Assembly (NCBI GenBank): GCA_017468435.1
Contig: JAFUIP010000014.1
Span: forward strand, 248,001 to 312,000
Direction of reading: 5' to 3'
DNA: 64,000 nucleotides
Source of the DNA: Bacteroidales bacterium
GTDB taxonomy: Bacteria; Bacteroidota; Bacteroidia; Bacteroidales; UBA1402
How positions within the stretch are numbered: position 1 is the stretch's first letter; the number at the start of each line of letters is the position of its first letter. This document shows positions 10,651 to 16,808 of this stretch, piece after piece. The translations under genes were made by a program, and so were the position numbers. The notes below the pieces were generated by a model that saw only the letters and a program-made list of their open reading frames with translations, was not told where the DNA came from and made no database searches.

Positions 10651-10850
10651 TCGTTAGGCAGTTTTACTTTCAATATCAATTCCAATCCGAGCGTTTCTGC
10701 TATCTTTTCCATCGTTTTCAGCGACGGATTTCCTTTTTCGCTTTCGATACTTTTGATAATACGAACGCTAAGCCCGCAATAATCGGATAATTCTTGCTGG
10801 GTCAAACCCAAAATACTGCGGCGTTCTTTTATTAAATCTCCATACTTCAT
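10647..10850 (-). CDS. hipB: HipB-like HTH (XRE family) autoregulator
   Basis: A 67-residue protein made almost entirely of a Cro/C1 helix-turn-helix (LTQQELSDYCGLSVRIIKSI, then ESEKGNPSLKTMEKI). The start at 10850 is chosen because a longer frame would read through the promoter and operators. In Hip systems HipB binds operators in its own promoter and represses the operon, often with the toxin as co-repressor. The promoter here has matching palindromes on either side. Confidence 0.87.
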   Translation of the reverse strand: MKYGDLIKERRSILGLTQQELSDYCGLSVRIIKSIESEKGNPSLKTMEKIAETLGLELILKVKLPNE

Positions 10851-10851
10851 A

Positions 10852-10867
10852 GTGCAATATATTTCAC
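10852..10867. promoter_or_regulatory. Candidate HipB operator O1
   Basis: An imperfect palindrome of 16 bp between the predicted transcription start and the hipB ATG. It matches the site at 10913-10928 at 14 of 16 positions. Binding here would block transcription initiation or elongation. Confidence 0.65.
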
Positions 10868-10875
10868 TTTTGCTG

Positions 10876-10907
10876 CAAAAATAATTTGTTTTTATGGACT
10901 TTGCAAA
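10876..10907 (-). promoter_or_regulatory. Promoter of the hipBST operon (Bacteroidota type)
   Basis: On the minus strand a TTTG -33 element (10904-10907) and a TATTTTTG -7 element (10876-10883, matching TAnnTTTG) are separated by exactly 20 nt. The predicted transcription start is near 10869, about 20 nt before the hipB ATG. Candidate operators lie on both sides. Confidence 0.7.
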
Positions 10908-10912
10908 CAAAT

Positions 10913-10928
10913 GTGCAATATAGTGCAC
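10913..10928. promoter_or_regulatory. Candidate HipB operator O2
   Basis: A perfect palindrome with arms GTGCA and TGCAC around a 6-bp centre, sitting just upstream of the -33 element of the hip promoter. It shares 14 of 16 positions with the site at 10852-10867. Paired sites of this kind are expected for a dimeric HTH autoregulator. Confidence 0.7.
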
Positions 10929-11013
10929 TATTGTTGTTTTTAATTTCATCGACAAATATAAGGCCGGAATCTTCGTTTGATACACGAACCCTCAGAATTT
11001 TTCTAACACAAAA

Positions 11014-11042
11014 CCGGCCCAGAACACGCGATTCTGAGCCGG
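11014..11042. other. Hairpin of unknown role upstream of the hip operon
   Basis: Eleven-base arms (11014-11024 and 11032-11042) pair at ten positions around a 7-nt loop. No T-tract follows on either strand, so it is not a clear terminator. It lies between the hip promoter and the antitoxin relic. Confidence 0.4.
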
Positions 11043-11085
11043 GAGTTGTGAGTGTAAGTGATGCAGTTATTGAGATATTACTTAA

Positions 11086-11160
11086 CTAAACACAAAGAGT
11101 TGGTAATTGGGTTAATCCTAAAATACTGCGACGTTCTTTTATTAAATCTCCATACTTCAT
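11086..11160 (-). pseudogene. Relic of a second hipB-type antitoxin gene
   Basis: From an ATG at 11160 the minus strand encodes the same 18 residues as the start of the intact hipB (MKYGDLIKERRSILGLTQ). It then diverges and stops after 24 codons (stop at 11086-11088). The intact gene starts 310 bp away on the same strand. This looks like a duplicated or recombined 5' end that has lost the rest of the gene. A palindrome sits directly in front of its ATG, as for hipB. Confidence 0.75.
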
Positions 11161-11161
11161 T

Positions 11162-11175
11162 TGCAATACATTGCA
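11162..11175. promoter_or_regulatory. Palindrome resembling the HipB operators, at the antitoxin relic
   Basis: Arms TGCAAT and ATTGCA flank a 2-bp centre, immediately upstream of the relic start codon. It shares the TGCAAT core of the two hip operators, so it may be a decoy or leftover binding site. Confidence 0.5.
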
Positions 11176-11375
11176 TCTTATGAAGATCTGATATCAACCA
11201 ATTGTAGAAGGTTATTAACTTTTGTTTTTGGTTATGCTATTCCATTATAAGAAGAAATAGGATAAACGCCAAAGAAGTAAACATAGATATATTAAAATAG
11301 TGAGGGATAAGTCGCTATGTTGATTTTTAGAATAAACCTCTAATATTCTGCGTCTTGTCTGTTTATAAACAGATG
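11176..11375. other. AT-rich intergenic stretch between the hip relic and the SHOCT gene
   Basis: No credible gene was seen here. The one structured piece is a perfect 16-bp palindrome at 11358-11373, directly after the stop of the SHOCT-domain gene on the minus strand, which could act as a weak transcription end. The rest is AT-rich without repeats. Confidence 0.5.
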
Positions 11376-12110
11376 CTAAGAATGATTTTTCATTAAATTA
11401 TCTTTTAATACGATGAACTCGTTATCATTCAAAATTCCTTTTTCTTTTAAGGCGTATAATTTATCCAATTCATCTGCAATAGATGATGTGGAAGGTTGTG
11501 GGAGTTGTGTTTTATGTTCTTGATCAATCTTATCAATAATTGAACTGATATAATCAACGATGAGTGTTGCTTCTTCTTTTCCATAGTGATGACCTATAAG
11601 ATCGTCGTAGTCATAAGTGAATTTATCATAACACTCGAAATAAAAAGAAGGGTCTTCTTGATTTCGAAGATGTAGTTTGACTTGTATTTTGTAAATATCT
11701 TTTGTTTGTACACTAGGTCCTGAGAGACCTCCGATAATTGCACCAGTATCACCACCTAAAGCGCTACCAACTAATGCTCCTCCAATTGTTCTTGATGTAG
11801 ATTTTTGAAATGAGATAACTCCATCTTCAATTAATTCCACTGAAATAATATCTTTATAATTGAAGACTTTTTCTATAGGTCCATGTTTATGATAGAATCT
11901 AATTTTTTGATGGTCATCATTTATTATAAAAGAGAATAAACCCGATTTTGAAATAATCCTCTTGGAGTTTTCAAAACCCTCTATTTGTTTAGTTTCTTCT
12001 TCAAATAATTTTATTGAGTATTCCAAGTTTGCATTTTTTTGATTGTTTGATATCAGAACAAAAAAAGTTATTAGTACGGCAAAAATAAGAAATATAGCAA
12101 TCACAATCAT
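11376..12110 (-). CDS. Membrane-anchored SHOCT-domain protein of unknown function
   Basis: I do not recognise a named family. The 244-residue protein starts with one hydrophobic segment (about residues 2-22) and continues as a soluble domain. A glycine-zipper-like stretch (GGALVGSALGGDTGAIIGGL) lies near the middle. The C-terminal 30 residues (ELDKLYALKEKGILNDNEF) fit a SHOCT domain, a short oligomerisation-type motif. The ATG at 12110 is preferred to an earlier TTG. The gene is AT-richer than its neighbours and is preceded by a long leader with strong RNA structure. Confidence 0.7.
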   Translation of the reverse strand: MIVIAIFLIFAVLITFFVLISNNQKNANLEYSIKLFEEETKQIEGFENSKRIISKSGLFSFIINDDHQKIRFYHKHGPIEKVFNYKDIISVELIEDGVISFQKSTSRTIGGALVGSALGGDTGAIIGGLSGPSVQTKDIYKIQVKLHLRNQEDPSFYFECYDKFTYDYDDLIGHHYGKEEATLIVDYISSIIDKIDQEHKTQLPQPSTSSIADELDKLYALKEKGILNDNEFIVLKDNLMKNHS

Positions 12111-12187
12111 ATAGTTAAACAATTAATAATTTCTACCATTGGGGATGGCGTGGCGTGTGTGCCGAAACGTTTAACTATAAAAATAGG

Positions 12188-12377
12188 AAACGTGGGTCTG
12201 CTCTCTGTTGAAAGGGACGACCAAGTACCCTGCGCGAACAAAAGCACAACCCACGCTATGCAGCATGAGCATCGAGTGCTTATTGTTTGTTCGCTGAATT
12301 AAATTGGTCGTTTTATCAACAAAACAATAGCCTAAATGCCATCAAAATAAATCGTGACGTCTGTTGGTTTCGTCACG
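12188..12377 (-). ncRNA. Candidate structured RNA or regulatory leader (6S-like rod)
   Basis: The stretch folds into a long rod: GTTGA/TCAAC (12207-12211 with 12316-12320), ACGACCAA/TTGGTCGT (12217-12224 with 12304-12311), a symmetrical 9 x 9 nt internal bubble, GCGAACAA/TTGTTCGC (12234-12241 with 12287-12294) and AGCAC/GTGCT (12243-12247 with 12276-12280). A 7-bp stem (12353-12359 with 12371-12377) would form the 5' end of a minus-strand transcript. An alternative stem (12191-12197 with 12249-12255) is followed on the minus strand by a T-rich run. It could be a free small RNA such as 6S RNA, or an attenuator of the SHOCT gene. The strand call rests on a -7 box at 12382-12389. Confidence 0.4.
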
Positions 12378-12381
12378 GCTG

Positions 12382-12389
12382 CAAATGTA
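12382..12389 (-). promoter_or_regulatory. Candidate -7 box for the structured leader/RNA
   Basis: The minus strand reads TACATTTG, matching TAnnTTTG, and would start transcription near 12376, exactly at the first predicted hairpin. No convincing -33 element was found. Confidence 0.4.
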
Positions 12390-12595
12390 GAAAAGTTTTT
12401 GGAGAATAGAAATTGTGCAACTTTTTTTGTGTAGAGAGGTCTAGATTTTAGCGACAATGCAAGTGACAATATATTATTTATATCGCTTTGAATAAGGTAG
12501 ATATGAATAATATTTTGTCTGTATTAAGATGTCAGAAAAAAGATGCCGCGAGATTTTTCAAGAAGTGTATGACAATTGCGGAGACTTATTGCGTC
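12390..12595. other. Intergenic AT-rich stretch before rluA
   Basis: No supported gene. A plus-strand frame of 78 codons (12488-12724) runs antisense into the end of the pseudouridine synthase gene and looks accidental. Confidence 0.5.
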
Positions 12596-13492
12596 TCAGC
12601 GGAAAATCTTGAGGAAATCGGCGGGGATTTCGCTGCTGAAGTCCATCATCTCGTGGGTGATAGGGTGGCGAAATTTTATTTGTTGAGCGTGCAGGCAGAG
12701 GCGATTGCAGGGGTTGGTGCGTGAGTTGTAGCGCGGATCACCGGCGATGGGATGCCCAATATGCTGCATGTGAACGCGAATCTGATTGCGTCGGCCGGTG
12801 TCGAGCTCGAGGGCGACGAGGCTGTGACGGCCGGTGCTTTGTAGCACTTGGTAATGCGTGATGGCGCGTTTGCCCTGTCCGGGCGGGCAAACATACATAT
12901 CGAGGGTTTTAGGGTCTTCGTCCATCCAAGTATCGATGATGCCTTGCGGGCGACGGGGACGGCCTTCCACCACGGCTATATAGCGACGGCTTTCCACGAT
13001 GTCGTGCCAATGCGTGCGTAAAATGTCTCTGGCTTTCATGGTCTTGGCAAAGACGAGTATGCCGCTGGTGTCGCGGTCGATGCGGTGAACCACATAAATG
13101 CGGTCGCCGAGTTTCTTGAACTGCATGTATTGGTTCAGGTATTCTTCGGCGGTGAGTTTGCTTTCGCCGCGATGGCCTACGGTGAGTAAGCCGCTGTCTT
13201 TCAGTACAATCATCAGCCAAGCATCTTCCCAGATGATGCGCAAGCCTTCGGGCAATTGAAAATCAGGCTTTTTTCCCACAAAAACTTTTTGTCCGGCTTT
13301 CAAGGGGAATTCCAGGCTTTTGACAACTTCGCCTTCCACGCTGATCATGTCGCTTTGCAACAATTTTTTGAGCGAAGACTTGCTGCGTCCTTGCATGTGA
13401 TGCGTAAGCAGGGCCTCCAGGCTTTGGTCTTCTTTGACCGTAAGCGTGGTGCCGGCGTTTTTATGTTCGTTTTCTCTATGTTCGAATTTCAT
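12596..13492 (-). CDS. RluA-family RNA pseudouridine synthase
   Basis: The 298-residue protein converts uridine to pseudouridine in rRNA or tRNA; the exact site cannot be read from sequence. An S4-like RNA-binding domain (about residues 25-75) precedes the catalytic domain with the RluA motif HRIDRDTSG (catalytic D141). RNQIRVHMQHIGHPIAGD closes the domain. The ATG at 13492 is used, 1 bp after the stop of the DUF4062 gene, so translation is probably coupled. Confidence 0.9.
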   Translation of the reverse strand: MKFEHRENEHKNAGTTLTVKEDQSLEALLTHHMQGRSKSSLKKLLQSDMISVEGEVVKSLEFPLKAGQKVFVGKKPDFQLPEGLRIIWEDAWLMIVLKDSGLLTVGHRGESKLTAEEYLNQYMQFKKLGDRIYVVHRIDRDTSGILVFAKTMKARDILRTHWHDIVESRRYIAVVEGRPRRPQGIIDTWMDEDPKTLDMYVCPPGQGKRAITHYQVLQSTGRHSLVALELDTGRRNQIRVHMQHIGHPIAGDPRYNSRTNPCNRLCLHAQQIKFRHPITHEMMDFSSEIPADFLKIFR

Positions 13493-13493
13493 T

Positions 13494-14981
13494 TCAATTG
13501 TCAAATGTTTTGTTGATGACCCATCGTCCGGAGTCGCCGCCTTCGCGCGTCAATATGCCGTCTTTTCTCAAAAAATCAATAATCTTTCTTACTTGTCGAA
13601 CGCTGATATTGAGTTGTTTAGATAAATCATCTCTCGAGATGCTTGGTTTTGTTTGAATCGCATCCAGCAACCTCTTGGGTAACTGTCCGTATGCTTCTGG
13701 TACGCTCTGGCACGCTCTGGCACGCTCTGGCACGCTCTGGTACGAATCGAAATGAGTCCTCTCGTTTTGACGCCAAATAACAACTCGAAAATCTTCTTCT
13801 TGATAGAATTCTGGCGTTTTTAATCCATACTCACGGCACTTGCGTATGATGTCCTCTGTGCCTGTACCCACCTTTTCAATATAACCATTCCAATACATTG
13901 GGTCTGCGAGTAAGGGGTTGGCAGGCAAAGATTTATGAGGACCATGCAGTTTCTGTACTGTCAATCCGTATGGCAATGTTCCAGGATTCCAAACTTCCAA
14001 TCTGTCACGAAACAACATTATCTGAACACTGGCGTTACTTGTGTAATCTCTATGGCATACAGCATTCACAATAGCTTCTTTGACAGCATCAATGGGTAAT
14101 TCCGGGCGTGTCGGTACATCCGCTTTCTCTCCTTCGGCACGTGTTCCGACCCAATTGTTGATACGGCTCATCACAAAACTCGTAGCTTGATCGACAAGTT
14201 CAAACACATCACCTCTGTAAATTTGATAGGCAGGCATGGGTTTTTCCACCACATTTCCATAGAACTGTACACATTTAACTTCAGATGTGATGAAGTATTT
14301 TTGAGGTTTCTTTCCAAACAGCAATACAGCCGCATTTGCCAATCGACCTTTATCATCGATTAAATCAAGATGTGTAAGTAATGACACGGGCGATGTTTCA
14401 ACAGGAAGAGGAAAATTACGCTTCGTACGAGCCATGTGGATAAAGTTTCTCATCTTATCTTCATCCAAGTCATTCAGTGTGGCCCCATTGTCGTTGGACG
14501 CATCAAAAGGACGCCAGCGGATGTATTCCTTTTCCTCCAAATAACGGATTAACGAAGCATAAACCGAAGTTCGCAAGCCATCTATATCTACAAAAGTTTT
14601 GCGTACGATATCTCGTTCCACCTTGTGGATTAAAGCCATCTCTTTCGGATGTCTTTTTTCTTCGTCTATACTCTTGATGTAAATTAAACGGCTTTTACGA
14701 AGACTGGCAGCTAAATCATATTCACGTTCTGTCGGAGAAATACCTTCCTCATCTTCATAACCATATTGATTTCCGTACAAGCCCAAATAAATATCGCAAA
14801 GTTCCACCTCCTTCAAATAAACATGGTTAGCAGGATGTTCATTGGCTGGAACTTCTTCAAATATAAATGGCTCGAAGAATTTTCCTAATAAAACATCTGT
14901 CCGAATATAATGACAAAGCATGGCACGCTCTTCGGCAAACTCACGCTGAACACTGCTTATGAATATTTTGATTCGTTTCAT
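13494..14981 (-). CDS. DUF4062-HATPase_c_4-winged helix protein (regulator or defence-like)
   Basis: A 495-residue protein starting at MKRIKIFISSVQREF. Residues 1 to about 110 fit DUF4062, a TIR/deoxyribosyltransferase-like fold found in putative defence proteins. The middle (about 250-400) is the HATPase_c_4 module of the AlbA/RecG-like regulator family (ELPIDAVKEAIVNAVCHRDY, then LEVWNPGTLP and GTGTEDIIRKCREYG). The last about 60 residues form a winged helix (SISRDDLSKQLNISVRQVRK). The usual N-terminal AlbA_2 domain is replaced by DUF4062. A 10-bp tandem repeat lies in the linker before the winged helix. Function is not known. Confidence 0.75.
   Translation of the reverse strand: MKRIKIFISSVQREFAEERAMLCHYIRTDVLLGKFFEPFIFEEVPANEHPANHVYLKEVELCDIYLGLYGNQYGYEDEEGISPTEREYDLAASLRKSRLIYIKSIDEEKRHPKEMALIHKVERDIVRKTFVDIDGLRTSVYASLIRYLEEKEYIRWRPFDASNDNGATLNDLDEDKMRNFIHMARTKRNFPLPVETSPVSLLTHLDLIDDKGRLANAAVLLFGKKPQKYFITSEVKCVQFYGNVVEKPMPAYQIYRGDVFELVDQATSFVMSRINNWVGTRAEGEKADVPTRPELPIDAVKEAIVNAVCHRDYTSNASVQIMLFRDRLEVWNPGTLPYGLTVQKLHGPHKSLPANPLLADPMYWNGYIEKVGTGTEDIIRKCREYGLKTPEFYQEEDFRVVIWRQNERTHFDSYQSVPERARACQSVPEAYGQLPKRLLDAIQTKPSISRDDLSKQLNISVRQVRKIIDFLRKDGILTREGGDSGRWVINKTFDN
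13701..13740 (-). repeat. Four tandem 10-bp repeats inside the DUF4062 gene
   Basis: Four adjacent copies of YACGCTCTGG (plus-strand reading) encode the linker SVPERARACQSVPE around residues 414-428. Because 10 is not a multiple of 3, gain or loss of one unit shifts the frame and removes the winged helix. One shifted frame ends at 13589. Confidence 0.9.
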
Positions 14982-15142
14982 GGTTATTAATTTTTTCTCC
15001 GTAAAGATACGTTGCCATGCGCTATTTTGTTTGCAAAAACTTGAATTATTTTTGTCCTGAAAATAAATATGGCTTGAAATGCGATTGAAATCGGCTCGTA
15101 ACATTCATATTATCAGTGTTTTGAAAATTTATTTTCAAAAAT

Positions 15143-15152
15143 GGGGGGGGGG
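15143..15152. repeat. G10 homopolymer in a promoter region
   Basis: Ten consecutive G residues lie 20 bp upstream of the predicted -7 box (15173-15180) of the next gene, at or next to the expected -33 position. Slippage here would change promoter spacing. Confidence 0.85.
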
Positions 15153-15172
15153 TAACGAATTGGCGAAAAATG

Positions 15173-15180
15173 TATCTTTG
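15173..15180 (+). promoter_or_regulatory. -7 box upstream of the envelope protein gene
   Basis: TATCTTTG matches TAnnTTTG and ends 45 bp before the chosen ATG at 15226. No good -33 TTTG is visible at the expected spacing; the G10 tract occupies that area. The rest of 14982-15225 holds no gene. Confidence 0.55.
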
Positions 15181-15225
15181 TAGCCAAGTATGAGAATGAT
15201 TTACACAAACCAATTAAACATAATA

Positions 15226-15834
15226 ATGATGAAAAAACTTAGTATTCTGATGATGGCCTTTTTGCTCTGCGCGAGCATTCCGGCCGAGGCTGCAAATTAC
15301 AATCAGTTCGAAACCGACGAAGTTGAAAAGGCGAAGCCTGAAGCCGGCGAACCCGAAAAGACAAAACCCGAAGCCAAGCCTTGGCGCTCGGTCAGTTTTT
15401 CGAGCAACTTCATTGAAAGTACGCTGACATTCACCAACGGAAAACAATACAACAAACACTTTTTCCTTGGTTATGGTATGGGCGTCGATTATACTGTCCC
15501 TATGACCATTACCATAAACGATCCTATTGTTGAATTTCCCAACGGAGATAATTCTTTGGAAATCGGTGGTTTTTCTGTGCCGGTCTTTCTTGATGGACGA
15601 ATGCGCATCTTTAAATCGTGGATTTCGCCCGCCGTGCGTTTGCGTACAGGTATCATCTCGAATTTCAGCCATCCGGCCGTGGGCGGCTTTATTCTTCCCG
15701 AAATTGCCTTAGATATAACGCGTTACGTTAGTTTTTCGTTGGGATGGATTGGCCAGGTACAGTATCGTTTCGATCTCAACGATTGGGTTCGCCAAAACTC
15801 GCATCCTTACCTGGGTTTGGCAGTCAATTTCTAA
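15226..15834 (+). CDS. Predicted outer-membrane/secreted beta-barrel-like protein
   Basis: No named family recognised. The 202-residue product starts with a signal peptide (MMKKLSILMMAFLLCASIPAEA) followed by a Lys/Pro/Glu-rich linker with KPEAGEPEKTKPEAKP repeats. A C-terminal half of alternating hydrophobic strands ends in an aromatic-terminated strand (YLGLAVNF), typical of small outer-membrane barrels. The ATG at 15226 or 15229 fits the signal peptide better than 15190. It precedes the TraB/GumN gene by 21 bp, suggesting one transcript. Confidence 0.6.
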   Translation: MMKKLSILMMAFLLCASIPAEAANYNQFETDEVEKAKPEAGEPEKTKPEAKPWRSVSFSSNFIESTLTFTNGKQYNKHFFLGYGMGVDYTVPMTITINDPIVEFPNGDNSLEIGGFSVPVFLDGRMRIFKSWISPAVRLRTGIISNFSHPAVGGFILPEIALDITRYVSFSLGWIGQVQYRFDLNDWVRQNSHPYLGLAVNF

Positions 15835-15855
15835 AACAATTAAACTTCGATAAGA

Positions 15856-16725
15856 ATGAAAAAGTTAATTTCCTTGTCTTTAGTGTTGATGATGACGCTG
15901 TCTGTCAACGCGCAATTGTTGTGGAAAATCAGTGGAAACGGCTTGAAAGACGCTTCGTATATCTTGGGAACGCATCATGCTTGTTCGTCTGCTTTTTGCG
16001 ATAGCATTCCCGGCCTGAAAAAAGCATTCGGTCAAGTGAAAGCCGTTGTCGGAGAAATAGATATGCTGAAAGCGGGACAAATGTCGCAAGAAGAACTGAT
16101 GCAGATGCAATCTTTGATGTTGATGCCGAGCGATACGAGTTTGATGTCTTTGTTCAGTCAAGAGGAGATTGCCTTGATAGACAAGTATTTGCTTGCCAAC
16201 TTGGGCGCGAATCTACAGCAGCTTTCTATGCTTAAACCTATGTCGATTGTGGTGACGCTCCAGAATAAGATTCTGATGGAAATTCTTCCCACCATGGCTA
16301 CCATGACGGGCATGGACACGCACATGCAACAATTGGCCGCCGAAAACGGCAAGGAAGTCGGTGCTTTGGAAACCATGACCTTCCAACTTAATTTGCTGTA
16401 CGCCAGCTCGCTCGAAGAACAAGCCGATGCAATGCTCGAAATGGCCCAATCCGACAATCTGAAAGAAATGCTCGTCGAGCTGACCGAGGTGTATAAATCT
16501 TGCGACTTGGATGCTTTGTGGAAGATTTTCATGGAGCAGACCACCGAATTGGAATACGAAAAACTGGTAAAAACGCGTAACCTGCGTTGGGAAGAGCAAA
16601 TGAAAGAAATGATGCCCCGACAATCTACCTTGTTCGTGGTGGGAGCCGGCCATCTTCCCGGTGAATTCGGCATGATTCATTTGCTTCGCTCGGCCGGCTA
16701 CAAAGTGAAAGCCATCAAAAAATAG
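15856..16725 (+). CDS. TraB/GumN family protein
   Basis: The 289-residue protein has a signal peptide (MKKLISLSLVLMMTLSVNA) and then the family start LLWKISGNGLKDASYILGTH. The middle carries GEIDML and the C-terminus shows RNLRWEEQMKEMM and the VVGAGHLPGEFGMIHLL motif. The family includes the Tiki-like metalloprotease fold; the GTH and GxGHLPG motifs are retained, so a metal-dependent peptidase activity in the periplasm is plausible but unproven. Confidence 0.8.
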   Translation: MKKLISLSLVLMMTLSVNAQLLWKISGNGLKDASYILGTHHACSSAFCDSIPGLKKAFGQVKAVVGEIDMLKAGQMSQEELMQMQSLMLMPSDTSLMSLFSQEEIALIDKYLLANLGANLQQLSMLKPMSIVVTLQNKILMEILPTMATMTGMDTHMQQLAAENGKEVGALETMTFQLNLLYASSLEEQADAMLEMAQSDNLKEMLVELTEVYKSCDLDALWKIFMEQTTELEYEKLVKTRNLRWEEQMKEMMPRQSTLFVVGAGHLPGEFGMIHLLRSAGYKVKAIKK

Positions 16726-16754
16726 CAACATTTCCACGTTGAATAATATTTTAC

Positions 16755-16762
16755 TACTTTTG
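16755..16762 (+). promoter_or_regulatory. -7 box upstream of the PPDK_N protein gene
   Basis: TACTTTTG matches TAnnTTTG, about 46 bp before the ATG at 16809. Confidence 0.5.
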
Positions 16763-16808
16763 CCCATGTGTCAATAGTGGACAGATAATTATATCTTGTT
16801 TTTCGACG

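Noticed and set aside
12488..12724. 78-codon plus-strand frame before and into rluA
   Set aside because: Half of it is antisense to rluA; no promoter or similarity supports it.
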